From Paracoccaceae bacterium (GTDB lineage: Bacteria; Pseudomonadota; Alphaproteobacteria; Rhodobacterales; Rhodobacteraceae): DNA of 64,000 bases. Position 1 is the stretch's first letter, and every line of letters starts with the position of its first letter. Shown here in pieces: positions 28,274 to 37,001 of the stretch. Location: positions 1,102,136-1,166,135 of the forward strand of contig JAWPMR010000001.1 in the NCBI GenBank assembly GCA_033344815.1. Direction: 5' to 3'. The notes under the pieces were generated by a model. That model worked only from the letters and a program-made list of their open reading frames with translations, did not search any database and had not been told where the DNA came from. The position numbers and the translations under genes were made by a program.

Positions 28274-28890
28274 TACTTGGCCTCCGCCTTCTCGTCTTTT
28301 TTCTCGTCACCCGGCAGGATGTATTCCGCGCCTTCCCAAGGGGACATAAAATCGAACTGGCGATATTCTTGCACGAGGCTCACGGGTTCATACACCACGC
28401 GTTTTTGTGCCTCGTCATAGCGCACTTCGGTATAGCCCGTGGTTGGGAAATCCTTGCGCAGCGGATGGCCGCGAAAGCCATAATCGGTGAGGATGCGGCG
28501 CAGGTCCGGGTGGCCGGAAAACAGGATACCGAACATGTCAAAGACTTCGCGCTCAAACCAATTGGCGGACGGATGCACAGCGTTGATCGACGGTACCATC
28601 TGATCTTCGCGAACGCCGACGCGCAGGCGAATGCGGTGGTTTTGATACATTGACAAGAAGTGATAGACGATGTCGAACCGCTTGGCGCGACCCGCATAAT
28701 CCACAGCGGTAATGTCCACGAGGGACGAAAAGCGGCAGGTCGGGTCGGTTTTCAGGAACTCCACCAGTCCAGCGATATTTGAAGGCGTTACATCGAGGTT
28801 CAGCTCACCATGGGTTACATCCCATGCCAGCACGCAATCCGCGCGTTTGGCCTCGATGTAGCCGCCAAGTTCGGTCAGGGCTTCAGACAT
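28273..28890 (-). CDS. nuoC: NADH-quinone oxidoreductase subunit C
   Basis: NuoC (30-kDa homologue) is a peripheral-arm subunit that packs against NuoD. The 205-residue product shows the conserved [26 protein letters not shown], and the signature [29 protein letters not shown] in pieces (quoted as [10 protein letters not shown] and [19 protein letters not shown]). The C-terminus ends in Lys/Glu repeats ([10 protein letters not shown]). A 41-bp gap separates it from nuoB, and its stop is coupled to the 57-residue ORF. Confidence 0.96.
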   Translation of the reverse strand: MSEALTELGGYIEAKRADCVLAWDVTHGELNLDVTPSNIAGLVEFLKTDPTCRFSSLVDITAVDYAGRAKRFDIVYHFLSMYQNHRIRLRVGVREDQMVPSINAVHPSANWFEREVFDMFGILFSGHPDLRRILTDYGFRGHPLRKDFPTTGYTEVRYDEAQKRVVYEPVSLVQEYRQFDFMSPWEGAEYILPGDEKKDEKAEAK

Positions 28891-28931
28891 TGCGACGTCT
28901 CCTCAGCGAACGGTTTTCTGAAAACGCCCAA

Positions 28932-29824
<893 letters not shown>

Positions 29825-29895
29825 GGGGTGGCTCCTTTAGGTCTGCTTGCCCACGCAAACGGTCGCGCGGCCCCGCGGCGAACAGGGCTGGTAGA

Positions 29896-29924
29896 TGTGT
29901 ACGCCTGTGCATGGGCAGGGTCAA
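29896..29924 (-). promoter_or_regulatory. Candidate sigma-70-type promoter of the nuo operon
   Basis: On the minus strand TTGACC (29919-29924) is followed after exactly 17 bases by TACACA (29896-29901). That is a reasonable housekeeping -35/-10 pair about 70 bases upstream of the nuoA ATG. It is the best match I see in the leader. It was picked by eye and is untested. Confidence 0.45.
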
Positions 29925-30532
29925 CGGTTGCGCATGTGTTTTAGGCAGCCAACACTCGGAAAATGCCGCAAAATTGCTCGGATTTTATGTGATGCGAATT
30001 TACCATTGTATGATGTCCGTTACTGTCGGATGTGGTTAAGCTCAAACGATCGCTGATTAAGCAATCACTCCGTCTGGTCGGTAGTTTCCAGAGCGAAACG
30101 GACTTCATCAATCATCCCCTAAAGCGCGGCACGTCGACAAATGGCGTTAAAGCGTTGTCATCACAGTGTTTGATGACACTTATGGCAGTCCGGTTGCAGA
30201 TTTTGTGGGAAGAACCGGGCACAGCAGAAATTTTCTCACCCAAGGCTTAAACTTAGGGGCCTGATTTTGAGACGCGGAACAGCACCGAGGGGCGCAAGTA
30301 AGCCAGTTTCAAACCAACCCCAGCGTGTTGCCAAACCCGGCGTGGCAGATCATCGCACCTTGCAAAATCGGCGCATTATGGCACGCTATCGCGGTTTTTG
30401 TGCAGGAGTTCGCCTAAAACGGCGGATCCATACGCCTTTGTGATCTAAAACGTTAAAAGAGGCGTATTAGTAATTGTACCTGCTGTAAATAAATGACGCA
30501 GGACCAATCTGATCCAGGGAAAAGGACATAAA
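29925..30532. other. Gene-poor region between nuoA and the fasciclin gene
   Basis: About 600 bases without a convincing gene. The 72-codon plus-strand frame at 30032 has no protein-like features. A hairpin with perfect 8-base arms, TGTCATCA (30156-30163) and TGATGACA (30171-30178), separated by 7 bases, stands out but has no U-run. The right end must hold the fasciclin gene promoter; an AAAAGGAC ribosome-binding site precedes its ATG. No tRNA or repeat family was recognised. Confidence 0.35.
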
Positions 30533-31039
30533 ATGAACAGACGTTTTGCACTCAAAGCGACACTCGCCGCTACTGCACTCGCCGCTTTGACAGCCTGCGC
30601 GCCCGCCCAGAAGGGCAGCGACATCGTCGATATCGCCGCATCCAACGGCAACTTCAACACCCTCGTGGCCGCCGTTCAGGCCGCTGGATTAGAGGACACA
30701 TTGCGCAGTCCTGGACCATTCACCGTTTTCGCGCCGACCGACGCAGCATTTGCCGCTTTGCCTGCGGGCACCGTTGAAAGCCTGCTCCTGCCGGAAAACA
30801 AAGACCAATTGGTCAGCATTTTGACGTATCATGTGCTGCCGGGTTCCGTGCAATCCGGTGATGTTTTGGGTTCCGTCACCAATGTGGCCACTGTGCAAGG
30901 GCAAACGGTGCGCGTGGACGGAACCGGAAGCAAGCTCGGACCAGCAGTCAAGGTCAATGACGCCAATGTCACGACAGCAGACATTCTGGCAACCAACGGA
31001 GTCATCCATGTGATCGACAAGGTACTATTGCCGAACTAA
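30533..31039 (+). CDS. Fasciclin-domain lipoprotein
   Basis: The 168-residue product starts with a lipoprotein signal ([22 protein letters not shown]) whose lipobox LTAC predicts lipidation of the Cys. A single fasciclin (FAS1) domain follows: [18 protein letters not shown], the H1-like [31 protein letters not shown], and the terminal [16 protein letters not shown]1 domains mediate cell-surface adhesion or protein contacts, and bacterial single-domain versions are common in marine alphaproteobacteria. It stands alone between a gene-poor leader and a terminator at 31071, so it is probably monocistronic. Confidence 0.92.
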   Translation: MNRRFALKATLAATALAALTACAPAQKGSDIVDIAASNGNFNTLVAAVQAAGLEDTLRSPGPFTVFAPTDAAFAALPAGTVESLLLPENKDQLVSILTYHVLPGSVQSGDVLGSVTNVATVQGQTVRVDGTGSKLGPAVKVNDANVTTADILATNGVIHVIDKVLLPN

Positions 31040-31070
31040 AGCTGCCGTCTGAAAGCAACCTAAGCCAATT

Positions 31071-31101
31071 GCTTCGCCACTTTCCGGTGGCGGAGCTTTT
31101 G
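31071..31101 (+). terminator. Rho-independent terminator after the fasciclin gene
   Basis: GCTTCGCCAC (31071-31080) pairs with GTGGCGGAGC (31087-31096), with one G-T wobble and a six-base loop. TTTTGTTT follows directly. The hairpin lies about 30 bases after the fasciclin stop codon, a textbook arrangement. Confidence 0.8.
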
Positions 31102-32516
31102 TTTGTTACCCGGATGCCAAGGCGCCCAGAAAAGAAAGTGCGGCAATACTTGGCCCTGGTTTGGTAAGTAATACTTGTTCGTGCTTGTTGACCAGTATCC
31201 CTTGACAGGTGGTACCGTGGTGGTTCCGCCACATTCATCGCTTGAGGACTTGGATCGGTTTGTCCAAGACGTAAACTTTGGACCCTCGGACATGTCGGCG
31301 CCAGTTTCGCACGAACTCATTGGATCTAGCGCGGTTAGCAGATTTTAGCGCATCAGATGCTGCTGTTTACAATGTTTCAACACGTTGCTGACCAGCAAAA
31401 TTTCCTGTGCGTGCCGTACCGCCCTGAAACCTGCGCGCATCGTTTCCGCGTTTTGACGGCGTTCTGAAAGGGATTTGAAACTCACGGATATACGGCACCA
31501 AAACGTTGAGTGCGGCGTGATCAAGAGGCAGAAAACCGCACTAACCGACGACGGATGCCCGCATGGCAATTAAGACCCTGCGGGCGGAATTCTCTGGCAT
31601 CATTGGGCTTTGGACAAAATCTGCACAGACTATTTCTCCCTATTGCAGGTGGACCGCACGCGGCAGCCATCTTCTGATCGCTTGCAGAGCCGTGCAGCCG
31701 TCTGCCTCTAAATTCGACACAGTGAAGCGAAATCGCATATTGGTTGCCTGGCGGGCCAGGTCGTTTCTTTTAATGAGGATTAGAATCGCAATTGTCGTCC
31801 TGAGGTTTCAGAACTGTGAGGCCCGCGTGCGCCAGCACCCCGACCTTTTCACCGTCATTATCTTTCGCCAGTAACCGGCGAAGCACTGGCTCTCTCATGT
31901 CTGAAATGTTTTTTTTTGTTTTGCGATCAAGTTTGTTAAGGGCATCGCCAGTCCCAAAAAGACGATAGATGGACTTACAAATGAAGTTCCAAAAATGGTC
32001 AAAATTGTTGATTATCATCTTGTCCCTTGTTTTGACCGGGTAATGGTAAGGCGCGTAGACCCGTTGACTGGGAATAGATGCTAGCGACCGCTTAAGCATT
32101 TAGAGTGCGTTCTCTGCCAGTAACGTTCCCCGTGCGTCCGTTGAGGTGCTTGCGACAAACCTTGCGATGACAGGCCTTGGGTCTTCGCCCTCGAGTAAAG
32201 AGGACCAAACCGCAAGGGTTACAAACAAGCTCATTCTGGCAGTGGCGCTTGTCTAAAAGACGAGCTGCTTTCGCGCCTCGTCGTTCTTGGAACAACCCAT
32301 TGCTGCCGAAAGTATTGATCAGGGGACCAATCTGCCTTGAGACGATCGGGCGAGCCAGAAGGTCCAACTACATTGAGGCACGTTCGGCCTGCTAACTACC
32401 TGCAGCCGTATTGCCAGAATGAGCGCCGCTAGTTCCCAGCTGCTTCTGATACATCAAGTCTGACACGCTCAAACAAACGCCCTTGAGCCGCACCTGACGA
32501 TGAGGCCGCGAAACAT
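31102..32516. other. Gene-poor, possibly degenerate stretch
   Basis: About 1.4 kb holding only short overlapping frames on both strands, with irregular codon use and a lower apparent GC than the flanks. It includes an eight-T run near 31910. A minus-strand frame at 32092-32367 encodes a Cys-rich segment (CNPCGLVLF, then ACHRKVCRKHLNGR) that looks vaguely like a zinc-ribbon remnant. It has no ribosome-binding site. No insertion-sequence ends were seen. It may be a decayed accessory region. Confidence 0.35.
31770..32018 (-). CDS. Uncertain 82-residue ORF in gene-poor region
   Basis: An ATG at 32018 with AAGGGA about 5 bases upstream opens 82 codons. The product begins MIINNFDHFWNFICKSIYRL, a hydrophobic and aromatic start, and continues with a charged, Lys/Arg-rich second half (DRKTKKNISDMREPVLRRLL). 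No domain is recognised. The ribosome-binding site is the only positive sign, and the surrounding DNA looks decayed. It may be a small accessory gene or a chance frame. Confidence 0.3.
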   Translation of the reverse strand: MIINNFDHFWNFICKSIYRLFGTGDALNKLDRKTKKNISDMREPVLRRLLAKDNDGEKVGVLAHAGLTVLKPQDDNCDSNPH

Positions 32517-33263
32517 TCAGGTATTTCTGGTCTTTCGCGCGGATTGGGTCGCCCACAGAAAGCTTGCGATATAGACAAGCGTCAAAAACACGAGCGTCGC
32601 CCAAAGATACATGAGCAAGGCCGCGATCAAAACACCTGCACCAAGCATGAAAAACTTGGTATTGCGCCGATCAATAGCCAAATTCTTGAACGAATAGGTC
32701 GGAATTCGGCTGATCATCAACAAACCCACGAGACAAATGTATATCACCACTGCCGCCGGAGGCGTTGTCGGAAAATCCTCGAACGCGAGCGCAAAAATCA
32801 ACGGCAGCATAACAAGAATTGCGCCCGCTGGGGAGGGGACGCCAACAAAAAAGTCACTTGTCTGAACCGCCTTTTCCGATCGGCTGCTGACGTTGAAGCG
32901 GGCCAATCGCAAGACGCAGCAAATGGCGTAGCAAAGAACTGCAATCCACCCTTCATTTCGGAAATCCTGCAAAGCCCAATTGTGCAGAATGAGCACAGGG
33001 GCCACGCCGAAGTTCAAAAAATCTGCAAGCGAATCCAATTCAGCTCCGAACGGGGTGGCGCTGTTCATCAAGCGTGCCAAGCGTCCATCCAGGCAATCCA
33101 GAACGCAGGCCGCCAGGATCAATTTCACCGCCATGTCGAAATTGCCCTCATAGCCGAACCGGATGGCGGTGAGACCCGCGCAAATCGCCGCTATCGTGAG
33201 CATATTCGGCAACAGATTGAGGACGCGGACCTTGGTTTCCTTTTCCGGTGGAAGTACTGACAT
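32517..33263 (-). CDS. pssA: CDP-diacylglycerol--serine O-phosphatidyltransferase
   Basis: PssA makes phosphatidylserine from CDP-diacylglycerol and serine in the inner membrane. The 248-residue polytopic protein carries the CDP-alcohol phosphotransferase motif DG-x2-AR-x8-G-x3-D-x3-D (visible in CLDGRLARL and FGAELDSLADF). About eight hydrophobic helices follow the usual layout. It starts 3 bp after the psd gene, so the two enzymes of phosphatidylethanolamine synthesis are cotranscribed. Confidence 0.95.
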   Translation of the reverse strand: MSVLPPEKETKVRVLNLLPNMLTIAAICAGLTAIRFGYEGNFDMAVKLILAACVLDCLDGRLARLMNSATPFGAELDSLADFLNFGVAPVLILHNWALQDFRNEGWIAVLCYAICCVLRLARFNVSSRSEKAVQTSDFFVGVPSPAGAILVMLPLIFALAFEDFPTTPPAAVVIYICLVGLLMISRIPTYSFKNLAIDRRNTKFFMLGAGVLIAALLMYLWATLVFLTLVYIASFLWATQSARKTRNT

Positions 33264-33266
33264 GTC

Positions 33267-33959
33267 TTATTGCACCCGCACTGAACGCGCGGCCTCTTCT
33301 GATGCCAAATCCGCAATCACGGTCTCACCTGCGACCATCGTCTGGCCCAAATCAACCAGCGGTTCAACGCCATCAGGCAAATATACATCAAGGCGCGAGC
33401 CAAATCGGATCAGACCAAAACGCGTGCCCGTGTCCAGATGATCCCCCTCAGCGGCAAAGCAAACAATACGGCGCGCCACCAGCCCAGCAATCTGCACCAC
33501 CGCGATTTGACGTCCGTCCGCCATTTCGATGCATAGGCTATTGCGTTCATTGTCGACGCTGGCCTTGTCAAGCGATGCATTCAGAAACTTGCCGGGTCGA
33601 TAAGCAATTGCCTTCAGTCTTCCGGCAATGGGCATACGGTTCACATGGCAGTTGAACACATTCATGAAAACGCTCACCCGGGTCAGGGCCTCGTCTGACA
33701 TCCCCAGTTCGGCAGGCGGCACGGCTTTTTCAATCAGTGATACGATCCCGTCCGCCGGACTCACGATCAAACCATCACGGGTCGGCGTCGCACGTTTTGG
33801 ATCACGAAAGAAGTAGTAACACCAAATTGTAAGCACTAAACCTGCGTAGCCTAACACCGGCCAGATCAGGTACAGGACGACTGCCGCAGCTGCAAAAATG
33901 GCAACAAACTTCCGCCCCTCAGGGTGCATTGGTTTGATAAACGTTTCGTGCATTTTCAT
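33267..33959 (-). CDS. psd: Phosphatidylserine decarboxylase proenzyme
   Basis: Psd converts phosphatidylserine to phosphatidylethanolamine and self-cleaves to form a pyruvoyl cofactor. The product is 230 residues from the ATG at 33959, a short (PSD-A-type) enzyme with the conserved NVHVNR-like [11 protein letters not shown] and the cleavage motif [10 protein letters not shown] near the C-terminus, where the Ser becomes pyruvoyl. Two membrane-like segments lie near the N-terminus. The open frame reaches 34019, but the extension is not family-like. An ATG at 33953 is an equally possible start. Confidence 0.93.
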   Translation of the reverse strand: MKMHETFIKPMHPEGRKFVAIFAAAAVVLYLIWPVLGYAGLVLTIWCYYFFRDPKRATPTRDGLIVSPADGIVSLIEKAVPPAELGMSDEALTRVSVFMNVFNCHVNRMPIAGRLKAIAYRPGKFLNASLDKASVDNERNSLCIEMADGRQIAVVQIAGLVARRIVCFAAEGDHLDTGTRFGLIRFGSRLDVYLPDGVEPLVDLGQTMVAGETVIADLASEEAARSVRVQ

Positions 33960-34143
33960 GAAAGCGACATGATCCTTGGAGGAATGACGGTCTCCTTGCC
34001 TGAACTCCTCCCGCGCCACAATAGTCTAAAACGGAGAAATACGCTCAAATGGGCGTTTCCAGTCACGCCCGCGGGATTAAAACACCCTTCCCGCCCCGCC
34101 CAAGCGACCTCACGACAAATTTCGCAGCTGTCTCAGGCGTTGT

Positions 34144-34926
34144 TCAATCCATCCAGCTTGCTTTGCGTTTATCGAAAAACGCCTGGATGCCTTCGGCGGC
34201 TTCGGGTGTTTCCCACCTCTGCGCCAGTGCTGCAATCGTGTGATTGACCACCGTATCATCTATTCTGGTGCCTAAATCGCGCGCCAACTGTTTGGCCGCC
34301 GCGACGGCGCCCGGCGCACAGGACAGGTAGTGGAGGACCTCCGCCTCTATCGCCTCTGACAAAGTGTCTGCTGGAACGGTTCGGGCCAAAATACCCAGAT
34401 CAACAGCCTCATCCGCCCCAAAAATCCGCGCGGACATGAATACCCGTCGCGCGCGCCCTGCCCCCATTCGGGAAATCACATAGGGGCCAATGGTCGCGGG
34501 AATAATCCCTAATCGGGTTTCCGTAAAACCAAACTTGGCGGTTTCGACCCCAATCGCCACATCGCATATGCACGCCAGACCAACACCACCCCCAAAGGCA
34601 TTGCCCTGAACAGCTCCGATCAGGGGCTTGGGCAAGGCATCAAGCGCGCCCAACATGGTGGCAAGTTTGCGCGCCTCACCAGATCGCGTTGGGCCATCCA
34701 TATCGCGCTGCGCCTGCATCCATGCCAGATCTCCCCCCGCACAGAAAGATTTGCCCGCGCCGGTCAATATCACCGCGCGCACAGTATCATCCGCACCCAA
34801 TTGGGCCGCAGCTTCAGTAAGTTCGCTCAGCATGAGCGCTGACATCGCGTTATGCTTGTCCGGCCGGTTCAACATCAAGGTCGTCACACCACGCCCGTCT
34901 GTTTTGATGGTGATCGTTTCAAACAT
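34144..34926 (-). CDS. liuC: Enoyl-CoA hydratase/isomerase, probable methylglutaconyl-CoA hydratase
   Basis: The 260-residue crotonase-fold enzyme has the oxyanion-hole segments GAGKSFCAGGDLAWM and AVQGNAFGGGVGLACICDVAIG. It also has a conserved Glu region (TRLGIIPATIGPYVISRMG) and a C-terminal helix ending FFDKRKASW. In the leucine pathway this step hydrates 3-methylglutaconyl-CoA to HMG-CoA. The neighbouring mcc genes and the HMG-CoA lyase gene support that role, though crotonases have many substrates. Its ATG overlaps the DUF6653-like stop by eight bases. Confidence 0.88.
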   Translation of the reverse strand: MFETITIKTDGRGVTTLMLNRPDKHNAMSALMLSELTEAAAQLGADDTVRAVILTGAGKSFCAGGDLAWMQAQRDMDGPTRSGEARKLATMLGALDALPKPLIGAVQGNAFGGGVGLACICDVAIGVETAKFGFTETRLGIIPATIGPYVISRMGAGRARRVFMSARIFGADEAVDLGILARTVPADTLSEAIEAEVLHYLSCAPGAVAAAKQLARDLGTRIDDTVVNHTIAALAQRWETPEAAEGIQAFFDKRKASWMD

Positions 34927-35404
34927 GGGTCATCTCCAAGCCGGGTGGGCTGCGTCCGTCATCGACCCAGTCCTGATAGATCCAGACCATCCGATCTACG
35001 AACCAGATCTTTGGCAAGGCGGTCAGAATGACGCCGAAAACCGCGCCTTCCCACCAAAGCGCGTAAAGCCCCCAGACCATGACCGCAGCACCTGGAAGGC
35101 TGAGAAGGCTCAAAACGATGGCTGCTCTTTTGTGATGTGCGAGGACCTCAGAGCGGTGATGGAGAAAAATGCGCTCACCCATCACCCCTTTGCTCATCCA
35201 ATTGTCCAGTGATTCTGGCGGCGGAAAGGCACGCGGGTTGATCCAGATCCAAAAGACCGACAGCGCCAATGGAACCAAAGCCCATACGCCCAGCCAGACA
35301 CGGCTCCAGACCGCGAGAGCCAACAAGGGCAAACAGGTCAGCATCCGCGTCCAACCCGACCATGGGTTCGCATGGCGCAGCCAAACGACGTCATCCATGC
35401 CCAT
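34919..35404 (-). CDS. DUF6653-like membrane protein in the leucine operon
   Basis: From the ATG at 35404 the product is 161 residues. Two pairs of membrane helices (LTCLPLLALAVWSRVWLG with LVPLALSVFWIWI, and AIVLSLLSLPGAAVMVWGLYALWW) flank a polar middle containing NPRAFPPPESLDNWMSKGVMGE. The VWLRHANPWSGWTR opening matches a family I recall as DUF6653. The open frame to 35488 overlaps mvaB and is not preferred. It sits between mvaB and the enoyl-CoA hydratase and overlaps the latter. No role in leucine degradation is evident. Confidence 0.65.
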   Translation of the reverse strand: MGMDDVVWLRHANPWSGWTRMLTCLPLLALAVWSRVWLGVWALVPLALSVFWIWINPRAFPPPESLDNWMSKGVMGERIFLHHRSEVLAHHKRAAIVLSLLSLPGAAVMVWGLYALWWEGAVFGVILTALPKIWFVDRMVWIYQDWVDDGRSPPGLEMTHV

Positions 35405-35447
35405 GACCCGTTCAGTCCCTTTGAAGAAATCCACCGCCCCGCTCCTG

Positions 35448-36305
35448 TCAAGTGTTCCGCAAAGCCTGCGCCATGGCTGCGGCCTCATTTATGACGTCCA
35501 GATCCAACCCTGTGTCATACCCAAGGGCTGCCAGATGCTGTGCCACGGCTTCCGTTGCGACATTGCCCTCAGACCCCGGCGCAAAAGCGCATCCACCCAA
35601 GCCCCCAACAGCGGCATCAAACACGCGTAGACCAAGGCTCAAAGAGGCATCAATATTGGCCATCGCCCGACCATTGGTGTCATGATAATGACCGGCAAGC
35701 CGCCCGACAGGCACAACATCACGCACAGCCAAGAGCATGCGTGCGATGCTATCCGGCGTTCCGGCTCCGATTGTGTCGCCTAGGCTGATTTCATAGCATC
35801 CCATGCCAAACAGCTTGTCGGCGACTTCGGCAACAGCGGAGGGTGCCACGGCGCCATCATAGGGGCATTCGATGGCGCATGACACATAGCCCCGCACCGG
35901 CAGATCTATATGACGCGCCTCTTCGAGAATAGGTTCAAAGCGCGCAATGCTTTCCGCGATACTTGCGTTGACGTTAGCCTTGGAAAACCCTTCTGACGCA
36001 GAGGCAAAAACCGCAACCTCATCTGCGCCTGCTGCCTTGGCATCCTCAAAACCGCGCATGTTCGGGGTCAGTGCCGCGTAACGCACCCCTTTGGCACGCG
36101 CGATCGCTGCCAGCACATCGCCGGATCCGGCCATCTGTGGCACCCATTTAGGTGAGACAAAACTGGCCGCTTCAATGCGGCGGAACCCTGCGCGACTGAG
36201 CGTATCGATCAGTCCGACTTTTTGGGCCACGGAGATGTCGCCTGCCTCGTTCTGCAAGCCGTCACGCGGACCCACTTCGAAAATTTCACATGGTCCCAGA
36301 CTCAT
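35448..36305 (-). CDS. mvaB: Hydroxymethylglutaryl-CoA lyase
   Basis: This TIM-barrel lyase splits HMG-CoA into acetyl-CoA and acetoacetate, the last step of leucine breakdown. The 285-residue product has the DRE-TIM signature EVGPRDGLQNE near the N-terminus, SFVSPKWVPQM, the metal ligands in HYHDTNGRA, and a catalytic-loop Cys in GGLGGCAFAPG. Length is normal. It lies 30 bp behind the GST gene and in front of the DUF6653-like gene. Confidence 0.95.
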   Translation of the reverse strand: MSLGPCEIFEVGPRDGLQNEAGDISVAQKVGLIDTLSRAGFRRIEAASFVSPKWVPQMAGSGDVLAAIARAKGVRYAALTPNMRGFEDAKAAGADEVAVFASASEGFSKANVNASIAESIARFEPILEEARHIDLPVRGYVSCAIECPYDGAVAPSAVAEVADKLFGMGCYEISLGDTIGAGTPDSIARMLLAVRDVVPVGRLAGHYHDTNGRAMANIDASLSLGLRVFDAAVGGLGGCAFAPGSEGNVATEAVAQHLAALGYDTGLDLDVINEAAAMAQALRNT

Positions 36306-36335
36306 TGCGCATCCTCCCTTTGATCGCTGTTCAGA

Positions 36336-37001
36336 TCACTCTAGCGGCCAAGGCGCATAGAAGTCTTGTTCATAAATACCATCACCCTTCGGCAGTGAGG
36401 CCTGAAACCCGGCACGTTCCGTGATGCGCGCATACCAGTCAGTTGTCGCCGGGAAATCATCCAGTGTTGCAAAGTGCCGCGCCATGTAGACCGCCTGCCC
36501 CACCGAAATATCCACAGCGGAGAACCCGGACGTCAACAGGTAGTCTCGGTTTTCCACCGGCGTGCTCAGGCGCGCCTCAATGGCCGTGTAACATTTCTTT
36601 AGGCGTGCTGCTTCGAGTTTCATGACAATGGGGCTGCGCATATGGTCTTCGCGCAAGGCGACATGCTGTTGCGTCAACGCGGCGGTATGCTGGCTGAGCG
36701 TTTCGGAAAAATGTAACCAGACGAGCCAAGACATCCGGTTTGGGCTGCCCGGTGCACGTCCCAATCCATCCGGACTGAAACGTTCGCAGAGATATTCAGT
36801 AATGGCACCCGTTTCGAACATCCGTTCGCCGTCGATTTCCAGTGCCGGGACACGCCCGGCGGGCGACAAGCTCAAAAACTCGGGACTGCGCAATGTACGA
36901 TCAAACGGATAACTGCGCAGTTGAAACGGTACGTCCAATTCGTTCAAAAGCCACAGCGTGCGCATCGACCGGGTCTGAGGACAGTGATGCAGAACGATCA
37001 T
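36336..37001 (-). CDS. Glutathione S-transferase family protein
   Basis: The 221-residue protein has the thioredoxin-like N-terminal domain (VLHHCPQTRSMRTLWLLNEL, then GRVPALEIDG and ETGAITEYLCERF). An all-helical C-terminal domain follows with FSAVDISVGQAVYMA, the N-capping box region of GSTs. Glutathione binding is expected at the Pro (RVPAL) and the ETGAI segment. Its ATG overlaps the mccA stop (ATGA), so it is translated with leucine-pathway enzymes, where it might protect against reactive intermediates. The substrate is unknown. Confidence 0.88.
   Translation of the reverse strand: MIVLHHCPQTRSMRTLWLLNELDVPFQLRSYPFDRTLRSPEFLSLSPAGRVPALEIDGERMFETGAITEYLCERFSPDGLGRAPGSPNRMSWLVWLHFSETLSQHTAALTQQHVALREDHMRSPIVMKLEAARLKKCYTAIEARLSTPVENRDYLLTSGFSAVDISVGQAVYMARHFATLDDFPATTDWYARITERAGFQASLPKGDGIYEQDFYAPWPLE

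Noticed and set aside
30032-30250. 72-codon plus-strand frame upstream of the fasciclin gene
   Set aside because: Unstructured basic sequence with no ribosome-binding site or recognised domain.
32092-32367. 91-codon Cys-rich minus-strand frame
   Set aside because: Looks like a zinc-ribbon remnant but lacks a ribosome-binding site and sits in decayed DNA; mentioned only within the gene-poor region.
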